64,000 nt of DNA, from NCBI RefSeq assembly GCF_010015445.1, contig NC_053127.1:23538745-23602744 (forward strand), read 5' to 3'. Both the position numbers and the translations under genes were made by a program. Below, piece after piece: positions 28,501 to 42,092 of the stretch; position 1 is the stretch's first letter, and every line of letters starts with the position of its first letter. This DNA comes from Perca fluviatilis. Taxonomy: Eukaryota; Chordata; Actinopteri; Perciformes; Percidae. A model generated the notes under the pieces. It was given only the letters and a program-made list of their open reading frames with translations. It was not told where the DNA came from and did no database searches.

Positions 28501-29578
28501 GTGAGTAAACTATTTAGCTTGCTCTTTATATTTGGATGTGCAACCCAGGCTGTGAGGTATAGCGCTGCAGGGAAAAGAGTAAGAACTTAAAAAAAACTCC
28601 ACTCTCACCCTCGTGCATGAGGGGAAGAGCTCCACTCTGCAGCTGCACATGCTTCACTGAGCCAGCATCCTTCTCTAACCAAGATCTGACTTATTTTAGA
28701 TGTGGATTACCCAGCAATATTGCCTGCCTCCCTATTAGTTTTAGTCTTTTTTTTTTCTTGGATATTTATTAAACAAATACTGATCATATAGAAATCCACA
28801 CTGTCTGTCAGATAAGTAATGGTGCACGTCTTGGTACACATCTTTCCACAGTACATGAAGCTCCTTATCTCAAATGGAAGTGAGGAATGTCTTGTCTGCT
28901 CTACACAACAAGATGGAGGATCTCTCTGAGCCAAATCCTGCTTGGACCAAAGCTAAACCTATTTTATGATCCACAGCTGCCAGACTTCACTACATGTGCT
29001 TACTGTCTACTGATTCAAATTCCATCGTTTTGATTTATTTGATTCACCGATTTAAAAAAAGAAGCTAAAAACATCATAGCCCTCGGCACATAGGCTGTCC
29101 CTGCCCCAACAAGACCAACCTCATAAACTATTCAGCAACAATTAAGCAAAGCGCACTAGCCCAAAGCAAAACAGGGATCAACTCAACATCACTGTAAACT
29201 AGACATGATTTGCCTCCCAGCAGCTTGTAGTGTGCTCGACTCATATCTCAAAAAGAGCTAGTAGATTTTAAAGTGCCTTAGAAAGGCTCGTTTGCAGTGC
29301 AATATGTAGTGAGAGGCTGAAGAATGGCAAATGGACATGTAGACTCATTTCTATCTAAAAAAATCTAATTAAACAACATCAGAATTATTATAAGCCTGCT
29401 GGTGCACTTGCTGAGTTGAACCTTCTTCTGATTGAAAGATGGAGCGGCAGCAGCAGCGTTGGTGTGATTAGCAAAGCCAGATATAGGCCACAAGTGGTCT
29501 TCCAACATTCAAACCATCCTACTCCTTGTGCTCAAAATCCCCCGATAGGCGAGTCATAGCGTAGGTTGCACAGGATAA

Positions 29579-29711
<133 letters not shown>

Positions 29712-30381
29712 GTTTAGACCCTACAGTGTTCACCAACATGACAGTAACTCAGAAGAAGAGATATTGTTAAGACACTTTGATGCACTTGTTTGAGAAACTA
29801 AAGAGCTTGAGTGGTAAAAATGTACAGGCTTGTTGGCCTTACAGGTGTGATTGGCAGGTTTTCAGCTCAGGGTCTCACTTGAGCAAGTCCTATTCCTGTC
29901 ATTCCCGCTGTTCACTGCACTAAGAGTGATACAATGAACAGGCACTAACTGGGGCAAATGGCAGATCGCAGGGTGTCTGATTCAGGCAGTGTTTTCTTAT
30001 ATATGGTACTTCCCCAAAATAGCAGATAGAAAAACATCATTGACTTTAACAAGATGATTATGAGTGGCTTGTGTAGAGACTTGTTTTGGCCCAAGTGGCT
30101 CCCACTTGTACAGTGTCACCTCTGCTGTATCGGCTGCAACCGTGTAATTGTTTTTGATGCACCAATGTTCAACACATTGCTCTGAACCGGCATTGTTTAT
30201 TTGCGATTTGTGATTGTGTAGAAAAATTGCCATTTCGAAAAAAAATCAGTCAGATTATCAACTTAATTTACCCAGAATTGAAACCTATTACAGGGCTTAT
30301 AATAATAATAAAAACAATTCAAATAATTGGTAAACAGATCTATGCTATATAGAAAAAAGACTTTAAGATCACCTTCTTTAA

Positions 30382-30657
30382 AGGGGCTGTACTCAAAATA
30401 CTTTAAAAAAACAGCGGGCTGGGACTGCCTCCATACAGCTAACACAGTTCTCCAATATGTGAAATACCTACCTTTTTTCATGGCCACATGCACGCATGGC
30501 CAGACCCGCTATTAAAACAAAGAATAGAGACGCTCGGATGACAACACACGCAGAGGGAGTGTAACTTTATTCTCTGGTTAAGACACCATTACTCCACTAT
30601 AGCTATAGCAAATATGTGTTTGCTGCAATATTAAGTTCTGAATAGTTCTGAGCCCCT
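30382..30657. mobile_element. TTAA-flanked MITE, 276 bp
   Basis: The left end AGGGGCTGTACTCAAAATAC and the right end (reverse complement) AGGGGCTCAGAACTATTCAG share AGGGGCT and are bounded by TTAA (30378-30381 and 30658-30661). No coding capacity. Confidence 0.6.
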
Positions 30658-30925
30658 TTAAATCCATGTTTGTATTTGAGTCATCAAAAATCAAAGTTGG
30701 AGGTCCTTTTGCTGACACCTAACCAGTCAGCTGGGATTCTTTTCAGCACAAATAAAGATTGCTCTGACATTTACAACACATACTTAAGTCATCCTGCATT
30801 CAGATTTGCATTTCTAAAGTCACTGTGTATACTCGCCTATTTCACATATGGTTGCTGAACCCTGAGTTTTTGCTGGTGACCTTTAATGAATGAATTGGCC
30901 CTGTGCGATACTTCTGCAACCATTA

Positions 30926-31224
30926 AGCCGCCTACACATAAGAGATTTGCTCTCTGCGCACCGCTAGGTAGGGCGCAGAGCAAAGCGCAGCCCAGGTATT
31001 CGTCATCGAGGGTGGCAAGAAAGCTTTTCCCCGTTGCTAGGTAACGACAGCTGTTATCTCATCAGTTGCGCTTTCGAAAAGTCAGCGGCAACTAGGTCAA
31101 ATTTTAAATAATTTGAACTTTGAGCGCAGCGCAAAACGGCAAATCCGAGCACTGCTCTCCCCATAGGAAATCAATGGAACGGCCAGCGCAAAGCGGTTTT
31201 GACGCCTATCGCGTGTAGGCGGCT
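30926..31224. mobile_element. PIF/Harbinger-like MITE, 299 bp
   Basis: Ends are AGCCGCCTACAC and its inverse GTGTAGGCGGCT, flanked on both sides by TTA (30923-30925 and 31225-31227), the target typical of PIF/Harbinger. The interior is CG-rich for this window (GCGCAGAGC, GCGCAGCGC words) and non-coding. Confidence 0.7.
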
Positions 31225-31227
31225 TTA

Positions 31228-33626
31228 TGCTCCACGTCAGTTTCAGACCCTCGTAGGCAGTGACATGTTAGGACAACAATAATGTGGAACATAGATTTTC
31301 GCTGTTTGCAACACACAGCTGCCAGAAAAATAACATGTTACTGCCTCCTAATGATTTCGTTAGTCAAGGTCTTTTGAAGGTCTTTGGTGAATTACTGAGT
31401 GTCTTTAATGAGAATAGGGACAATAACACATGACTCTAAGCCACTGTGGACCATTTATCCATGCTGAAACATGTATAATTCAAAATAGAGCTACAACGTG
31501 CTCCACTAGTAACTCCATTTCTTGCCAATTACTGTTCTCACATAATGATGCTTAAATGACTATGCTAAGGGCTTCTTGATAATAATTAAAAAAAAAAAAA
31601 AAAAAAGGAGATAAATGGCACACAAACCCATGTAAACATATTGCTTTCTGTCCCAAATACTTGCATGGTTATCCATGTGAAAGATACTGCACAGATACAT
31701 ATAAATAGGTAGTGATTAACAGGGCTTGAGACTGGGACCTCTGTGCCAAAAAGAGAGGAGTAACTATTGGCTCCTCACTTTATTTATTTTGCATGGTACC
31801 ATGCGAATTGTTATGAAAGGTTTAATGAGAAGGAAACAGAGGGGGAATGAACAAAGATGAGTTGCCTCAAGGAAATCATTACCACACATCATTACTCTTG
31901 ACTACACACTGCAATGAAGACTTGGGTGCTGTAAGAGGCTTACAGACCAGAAAGACAGCATTTTAAAAGGGAGCATTTAATTTGAATTTTCACTGGTTAA
32001 TTTGGACATGTACATCCCAGACATTCTCCGGTCAAACAAGGGACACGCATGTATGACCTTATGGAGCAACCAGCGAGCCACCAAACAAAGGGAGCTCCCA
32101 AATAAAGCAATAAGAAGCCAGTGGGTATTTGTAGAGCAAGTGGGTGCATGGGATGTCTGTCCATTTGAAATTTCACCATGCTTTTTTCAGCCCCTACATC
32201 CAGTGCATCATGTTACATAAAAAAAAAATAGAAAGCTATCAGACAAATAGATTACAATCATTTCTAAAGCAGAGCAAGTATTCTGTATGCCGTTATGATA
32301 TCTGTTTAGAAAGGAGGAGTTGAGTCGTAGACACAGCTAAAAAAAAATAAAAAAATCAAATGGGATTCAATTTTTTTTGTGTCCCTCTCTTTACTGGACA
32401 GCATATTAATAAAGAGCCAGGAGAGCCAGAAGACAAAGGGGGATGACATCTAACACTGTTCAAGGCAAGATTTGTACCCAGGATACCACTGGTAAATGGC
32501 ATTCCCTTTAATCAAGGATCCACCAGAGAGAACCTTTACACCTATTTATAAAACACTGTGACAAGAACTTTAGCAAGGTTTAATATTGATGCGGGATTCA
32601 AAAATTTGCGTCATTATGATAATATACAATACTAATACAATCCTAAAAAGGTAATTTAGGTAATGAATTCAATTTAACCTATATTAGTGACAGACGGTTT
32701 ATGATTAAAAAGGGGCACTCCACACGTTTTAATGGTTTTTCATTTTGTAAAAACAAGTGTCTGATGTTGGCTTTTTGAGCAGCTGAAGTCAGAGAAAATG
32801 ACCCTGATGATGTCACACCGATGTCACCAGGGTTATCTAAGCTCGGTCTTCATTCATAAATTTATAACATGCAGCCTGTGTTTCAACCTGGGAGCATGAA
32901 GTTTACCAGGAAGTGAGCGTATCACAAGGGGTTTTTATTGAGATGCATTATGGGAAGTGTAGGATCCAGCCTTACAAGTGTCATCCAAAGTCAGGATATC
33001 TCTACCGTTTCAATTTTCAACAATATTTTTTCCCCACTTTTGAATGAAATAGTTCTATGAAACAAAAACATACATCAGCTTTGCTAACTCCCTTTCTAAT
33101 TAGAAGTGTTCGATATTTTGTATACGAGGATGAAAGCAAGATGAAACACCCCTGGAAGAAGTCTACTGCTTCATTAATAGATTAACAAGCTTGTTGATTT
33201 AAAAAAAACAAAAACAAAAAAAAAACAAGAACATCTCATGCCACTCAACCAACATCTCCATAATATATACAATTCCAAGATAACAGCCAACTTCTACACA
33301 CATGAAGAGGAATAATATAAACTTCACTTAAATTCACCTCATCTCGACAGTTTCCCATCATCTCTGAGCGGACACAGACGTAAACAGACATCATTAGTAT
33401 GGAGTTACACTGATACCAGTACCGAGACAAAGATGTTAGTCACAACTTTGCAGAGCCCAAAGTGACGTATTAAAATGTCTTGTTTAGTCTGACCAAAAGT
33501 CCAAAACCCAAACTTACTCAGTTTACTATTTTGACAAAGTGAAGCAGCACACCCTCCCATTTGATAAGCTGGAATATGACAATGTGGAGCATTGTTTTAT
33601 TATTTTTGCTTGAAAAACCATGATTT
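31228..33626. other. Intergenic, nothing coding seen
   Basis: AT-rich, with several homopolymer A/T runs (31.59, 32.34 and 33.2 kb). A 250-base stretch from about 32.71 kb reads like a dispersed fish repeat, but no termini could be fixed. Confidence 0.4.
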
Positions 33627-35500
<1,874 letters not shown>

Positions 35501-35519
35501 TCCCAGTGTGTGTGTGTGA

Positions 35520-36930
35520 TGGTCGTTTTGAGTGGCTGTCACGCCCGGAAAAGGGAGGAAAGAAGCAGTGTTGACTAACCTTAATTTCACGTTTATTTCC
35601 CAACCCCTCGATCCTTGTGGATCGTCTCATACAGGACGTAAGGTGTGATACTGCGGCAGTTTATCGGGTATCGTCTTTAAAAAAAAACAACACATGTGAT
35701 GATCGAGGCTCTCCTCATCCAGACGCCTGGCTCTCCCGCACCTCAAAGACGCGCCAACACATCCTCACCTGGCTGCGCACAAACACACAAGCATCACCAG
35801 CGTATTCACAATCAGAGTAACTACCGCCCATTCACACACGCACCATACAACCCTGCTACACTCTTATTATCCGAAAACATGCAGATGTTTTCCATCACGG
35901 CCTTGCAGAATGGGGCTCCTCACGCTGACACTGATGGGGTGTAGGTATTTGATTAATAACGCCGTGCATGCTCCAGCATCACCAGTCAGCTGATTGAGGC
36001 TTGTTTTTTAGTGAAATATTTATAAGGTCTGTCACGACTGAACTTAAACGCGGGCTGTGGGTTGCATTGCGCGGTCGGTGTTGCCATATCTTCCCATTTC
36101 TTTTGTGTTTTGAGTCAGAATACAGGCCTTATATTCGCCGTCATGGGCTGTGAGGCTTCAAGGTTGAATAATTTGGCTTGTGAACACGCAGCGGCTCACT
36201 GTCAACCTTTTTTTACGCGTAAAAATGCCATCAGGCCCGTATCCCCTCCGCAATACAGCGTCGTATTCTCTGCTGCTAATTAGGCAGACAGTGCATTTTG
36301 ACTATGACAGCTGGTTATATGGCTAGATGATGTAAGCAACTGATGCGGAGATTCATGAAGCAAAACATAATATTAACGAAGGTGTGATACCTACCTTTGA
36401 AACGGGGTAGCCTATGGCTGGCGCAGAGGCAGACAGTGCCGATATCCAGTGGCCCGGGCTCGTAAAAATCAGACAACAACAACAACAACACCACGCCGGT
36501 TGTTGATGACACAGCTGTCTTGGTAGACTGGAGGGGAGGAAAAAAAATCCTTTCCCAGATGTGTCAATTGACGTGGGAATGAAAAATCAGTTATTCAGAC
36601 GCATATTGCCGGACTGACGCCTTTTCTTGACGCGAAAGGTCTTCCATTTTTATGATAAACAGCGCACTGACTGTAGGCTACCGAGGCTCGGTGTAGCCTG
36701 GCCGGTGTGAGATCTGATTGAAAACCATGGTGCAATTCAATGCGACGTTACAAAAGGTTCCTCTGCAAACACTCAGGTACAACGCCATCCTTGTGGGCTT
36801 CAAAAGAGGCTCCAGCGCGACCTCCGCAAAAGAAACATGCTTTCAGTTCAAGCACGAACAGAAATAAAATGTCAAAACAAAGATGCGCAGATATCAGCGC
36901 GCTGTGTTGGTTCAAGCGCTGGGCATCCTC
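35520..36930 (-). promoter_or_regulatory. CpG-richer stretch, candidate nyap1 promoter and 5' exon
   Basis: CpG dinucleotides are visibly denser here than in the flanks. On the minus strand, a GC-rich segment ends at 36395 in CAAAG followed by GTAGGTA, a good donor, and could be a 5' non-coding exon (about 36396-36540). nyap1 needs such an upstream exon, because its first coding exon begins at a splice acceptor. The link over about 15 kb is inference only. No TATA box or definite start site is visible. Confidence 0.3.
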
Positions 36931-37909
36931 ACTGTGTATTTGCATCCATATTAATATTCATACGTACTTCCTGAGAGCAGACCAGTGGTTGTTTATAGAA
37001 AAGAAAAGAAAAAAAAGCATCCGAGGTCTCTGAGTCCAACTGAGACGAGAGGCAGTTATCTTCTATCAGCAGACCGAAATGAAATTTCCCTTCACGACTC
37101 ATATTTAGCAGAAGAATTCAGCAGCGGACTCATTAAATGTCAGGATGGATTCTTGATAAAGTAGGCTAGCCGACGACTTTTTTTCAACTATAATAAACCT
37201 GGACTATATTATTAGAATACACAAAAACAAAGAAAATCAGTCATATGGGGGAATGGGCCTATTATAGGAGCATTATTTGGATGTAATGGGAGATAAAAAC
37301 ACATTAAGTATAAAAAAGCTCGCCATAAACCCTAACCCCAGACATATAAAGTAGGCTAAGCCGTCATATGAATATTGGTATGACTACATGACCAGTTGTG
37401 TAAATTAAAGCCAACGGGTAGAAATAAAATGGGATCTGACTGAGAAAAGTGTGGGAATCCAGAGTCTGTATAAAGGAAAACACCGTCTTAATAATGTATT
37501 TTTTCCCCTTCTTTTTTAAGGGGTATGGGAAATTGTAACTAAAGCTACAAATGTGGTGGTGTTTTTTTTTTTTTTTTGGGAGGTGTCACATGACCAACTA
37601 GCCAACACATGGCCTGTGTGAGGCTGACACGCCCCCTAAAGTCTGTGGGAGATTGTATAGTTAAGGACAGCTGACAGAGTTGAAACGTTAACCGACATTA
37701 GTGCTCCCTCTTGAGAAACAGGCCTAATCATGTAGGCTAATATCAGTAAAATCTTTGGACTCTCACTGCTAAAAAATAAAGCTGTACAGCAATGAGCACG
37801 GGGTCAAAGTATGGCTGTGAGGGTCACGTCAACGAGCAGGCACCTGAAGAAAGTCCACGCTGTCTTCAGACACTGGTCAGTCATTGAGAGCATATCATTT
37901 AAATTCTAT

Positions 37910-38340
37910 GCAGTGGTAAAAAACTGAAAAAGATCTTTTACTTAAAGCAGCAACACAATGTAAAGATACTTTGTTACAAGTAAAAGACCTGCATTCAAGA
38001 TTGTCCTTGAGTAAAAGTAAAGTATTAGCCTCGAAAAATATACTTAAAGTACCCAAAAACAATACTCATGCAGAAAGAATCATTTTCAGAATAATGTATA
38101 GAATATTGCTGAATTATAATTATTGATGCATTAATATGCACATCACTTTAAGGGATCAATGAATCAAAAAAGACGTTATTTATATATAGTATTACTAATC
38201 TGAATCTGCAAAGTAACTAGTAACTAAAGCTATGAAATATATGTAGTGGTGTAAGAAAAATATTTCCCTCTGATTTGTAGTGGAGTAGAAGTATAAAGTA
38301 GACAATGGAAATACTCAAGTACAAATACATCAAAATTATA
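37910..38340 (-). mobile_element. hAT-type MITE, related to the 18.1-20.2 kb element
   Basis: Starts CAGTGGTAAAAAACTG and contains GAGTAAAAGTAAAGTATT and AAATACTCAAGTACAAATAC, the same words as the split element in nyap1 intron 1. The far terminus is degraded and no target duplication could be set. Confidence 0.55.
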
Positions 38341-38700
38341 CTTATATTGACCATAACTTAGTATTAAAGCTGTAGGGGATAGCTCAATTTCCAGTTTGGC
38401 CTCTGTAACACTAGCCTCATTATCAAAGAGTGTTTCTTTTAATTGTCTTTCTGAAAAGCTGAAACGTCATCATGGACTTCCCTCTCTAAATTATATATTA
38501 TTTCTATCTAAATGTATATTCTAAAATAAATCAAAAGCTACTGCTGTACCAGCTAATAACATTTCCTTTTAAAGTTCCATTCTTTTGTTAGAATTCAACA
38601 AATACATCTCCCATTAGGCTTTGACTGTGCCTCTGTGTAATAAGACTCACATGGGATTCAACGCTGAAGTCCCTGCACAGCCATAGTCCACCTACGCAGG

Positions 38701-38757
38701 TGCTTTCACCTGATAAGACCTCTTTCACCTGATAAGACCTCTTTCACCTGATAAGCT
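38701..38757. repeat. Three 19-bp tandem units
   Basis: CTTTCACCTGATAAGACCT is repeated head to tail, with the third copy diverging after GATAAG. Confidence 0.85.
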
Positions 38758-39695
38758 CTCTGCTCAGGACTGTGTGGGCGTGTACAAACTGCACTTAATT
38801 GGCATCTCCCTCATCCTGCTGTTCATTTTGTTGCACCTGTTCGGGCAACTTACACTGTTACCATTCTCATTGGTTTACAGAGTTTGGTGACATCACATAT
38901 CTCCCAGCAAAGCTCCACCCAACTTTAACCTGACTGGAGGTTCAATCAGCCAGGGCCATTAAAAACACCTGCGTGAGCGTGCAGGCCCTTTAATGAAAAT
39001 ATACCCTTTTGGCAGCCATGACAGAGCCGGAGAAGCACAGGTATAAATAATATTAACAAAGGCTCCGGTAAGCCCTATCGGTACAATCCCAAAATTGCAA
39101 TGCATTTTTTTGCTGCCGTTTTCTCTCTCTGTTGTTCATTAAAAGCCTTCCATTGGTTCAGGGTGCAGAGTCCCTTTACTTTGAGAAAGGCTTGTATTGG
39201 GAAACATCTGCAGAAAGTGTTGAGCTTTATTAACGCTAGCCTAAATTGATTAGAAATGTAATGAGCAAGAGCAATATTTCTGGTAAAAGTGACATTTCTG
39301 TCCGTTCATGAGGAGATGCATAGAGAAGCCAATATTTTTGACCACTGACCTGTAATCTTTTTGGCCACTAGAGTGCACAGCTACAAAGGAGACACACACC
39401 AACCTGATCATACAATTATTGTTGCATGTCCTCTAGGAGACGCTGTGCAGAAAGTATCCAACTATTAAACTTGTCATGTTTATCTCTGACATTGCTTGCT
39501 TGTGTCAAAGTATCGGGGGAGTGGATTCGTTATCAGCAGCTTTAAATGGTCAAAGTGCATCCTGTCCGTTGTGCTTTCCCTCAACTGGTGAACCTGCATC
39601 CATTCAAAATAACGTTGATACAAACTCTAATAAGGTAAAGTATTTTATTTCATGATTAGCAGTATGATTATAAAATTAGTTTTATGGTGTCTTAA

Positions 39696-40009
39696 AGGAA
39701 TACGCCACCGTTTGTTGAAATAGGGCTTATCACGGTCTACCCTGGCTGTAGATTGGTGGGCCAATGCATTTTTTTTGTCTCAGTGCAAGCAATTAGGTAT
39801 TTTTATTTATTTTTTTGGCTCAGTTTTACTCACAATATGCTAACCGGTAACATAGGATTCCATTCACTACGCTAAGATAACTAGCGGCGGCGCTGCCGGT
39901 GTTGCACCGGACTAAAGCGATGCATGCACAAAAAAATGCGTTGGCCCACCTATCTACAGCTATGGGAGAACGTGATAAGCCCTATTTCAACAAACTGTGG
40001 CGTATCCCT
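39696..40009. mobile_element. TTAA-flanked foldback MITE, 314 bp
   Basis: The two ends are long inverted copies: AGGAATACGCCACCGTTTGT and onward (GGGCTTATCACG, GTGGGCCAATGCATTTTTTT) on the left, matched by the reverse complement of the right end for about 85 bases. TTAA lies on both sides (39692-39695 and 40010-40013). Non-coding. Confidence 0.8.
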
Positions 40010-40310
40010 TTAATGACTTTTCGGCAAAGATGTCTTGTGGTCAAACACGCTTGGGTGAATTTTATTTGTGTGCAAATTAAAACTGTTTAGCTAGGTTTCG
40101 CCTGCCAGCTCGTTCATAAGTTGGATCATCAGGCTGCTGCCTGCATTGCAAGTTTTTAGGCCCTTAACTTGCCTAAAGGAAGATTAAGAGCAAAAGCTGA
40201 AGTGGTCATTACTGATGCAATCCGACATCTACCATAAAGGCTACTATCACAAATGTCATCTCAGATAAGCAACTTTTGTCATTTCTACTGGCATAAGATA
40301 TGCTTTATAT

Positions 40311-42003
40311 ACACTACCAGTCAAAAGTTTGGGGTCACTTAGAAATTTCCACTCCATTACAGACAGAATACGAGCTGAAATCAGCTGAATTGTTTTTGTT
40401 TTTAAATCAGGGCAGCTGTTTTCAGATTACATTATGTTCTGACATAATTGCAAAAGGGTTCTCGACTGTTGTAGAAGGAAGTGGCTGATTTTTTATGCAA
40501 TATCTACAGTGCCCATTATCAGCAACCATTCATCCAATGTTCCAAAGGCACATTCTGTTTACTAATCTGATATCATTTTAAAAGGCTAAGAAAACATTGG
40601 AGAACCTGAGAAAAAATTGGAGAACCCTTTTGCAATTATGTAAGCACATAATGTAATCTGAAAACCGCTGCCCTGGGGCCTGTTTCACAAAAGCAGAATT
40701 TATAAATCCAGGATAAAGCGAGGTTTGATCTAGTCTAATCTGTGCAGCCTGGCTTGGTGAGTTTCATGAAAGCCAAGCTAGGCTGAGGAGGAGCGACTAG
40801 GTCGAGCCAGGCTGAAGTAATTCAGCAATCTGCGCGTCCACGGCTTTCCTCAAACAACCGTGAGGTCGATCACAGATTTACTGATTCCAAAATGGAGAAT
40901 ACGCATTGTACACACTTTATACAGAGTGAGCAGCAACTTCTTATGGAAGTATGATAACGTGAAACCCATTATTTGTATAAAAAGGAACCCGGCTGCTGTA
41001 ATGAAATCGCGAGAAAGCATGGCAGACGATTGCGGACCGACTGAATGCGTAAGTAGCCTAAATATATACATTAACTGACCACTGCTCTGAATTGAAACCG
41101 TAATAATCCTACCATTCAAGGATTAGGCCACTAATCATTTGCACAAATTAACAGTTGTACTCTTTGCCTTAAAAGTAAGCAAAAGATGACTCAGGAAATT
41201 TACCATGAAGATCAATTTTCTACAACGCTAGAATATGATGCGTAAATATCTCTTTCACTGTTTCTCCCTCTCTCTCATGGGCTAAAATATAAATTTCCTA
41301 AGTCATTAACTTCCACTGCTCGCTTTTAATGCAAAGTGTACAACTGTTTGTTTTTGCAAATGACCTTGACTCATTGAATGGTTTCAGTTAAGAGCAGTAG
41401 TTCATAAATGTATTTTTGAGTATCATTCAGTCTGTCCGCTATTATCTGCCATGTGTTATTTTTTTGTGTGTTTTTTAAGACTAGTTTCCTTCTCTACATA
41501 TTATATTATATTGGTCCCTCATATATATGGACATAAAAAATAAAGACACTGAAGAAATTGGACTCTAAAATCTAGAAACTGTAAAGAGAATTAAGTGATA
41601 AAATCCATGCACACTGTAAACATGAATGGAACAGAGTATATTCATGTTATAAAAATAATGGTCACAACTTTAAATAATATCCGTACTTAAATGAACCGCA
41701 ATATGCACCTGTTGTATTTTAATCCAGGCTGATAACAATAGGGTAAAACCACTGCTGGGTGATCAGAAAAGGCTCCAGGATTAAATAAATCCTGGCTGTT
41801 AGCCTGGTCGGGAGCAGGCTAGCTGCACAGAATAAATCTCCATGGTGATTTATGTGCCTCTGCTTAATGGTAACTGAGTCAAGGACAGATTCATCCAGGA
41901 TAACTGGGAAATCCCGGCTTAATCCCTTATCTTGGTTTTGTGAAACAGGTTCCAGGTCTGTAATGGAAATTTCTAAGTGACCCCAAACTTTTGACCGGTA
42001 GTG
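40311..42003. mobile_element. Tc1/mariner-like MITE, interrupted by a second element
   Basis: Both ends carry CACTACC[A/G]GTCAAAAGTTTGG and GGTCACTTAGAAATTTCC in inverted orientation, flanked by TA. A further internal inverted pair surrounds TTTTCAGATTACATTATG. The right arm is broken by another TIR element (40677-41951). Its right edge lies only about 85 bases before the mogat3 start codon. Confidence 0.8.
40677..41951. mobile_element. TIR element nested in the Tc1-like MITE
   Basis: Ends are GGCCTGTTTCACAAAAGCAG and the inverse of AACCTGTTTCACAAAACCAA. The insertion splits the host element between CCTGG (40672-40676) and CCAGG (41952-41956). The type of TIR is common in fish; PIF/Harbinger is the most likely group but unproven. 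No intact transposase frame; the longest frames are under 90 codons and unrecognised. Confidence 0.65.
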
Positions 42004-42059
42004 TACCCATGGTCATTTATTGAATGAAAGCGCAGTTTAATTTGTTGTGATTACTGAAA

Positions 42060-42092
42060 ATGAATGCTATGGCCTCCAGGTTGAAGGAATGA
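42060..42092 (+). other. Ten-codon upstream ORF overlapping the mogat3 start
   Basis: ATG at 42060 opens a short frame (MNAMASRLKE) whose TGA overlaps the mogat3 ATG as ATGA at 42089-42092. If it is in the 5' UTR, it could affect initiation. Confidence 0.4.

Noticed and set aside
39018..39041. Short plus-strand frame MTEPEKHR followed by a GT
   Set aside because: Too short, and no downstream exon continues it; nothing links it to mogat3.
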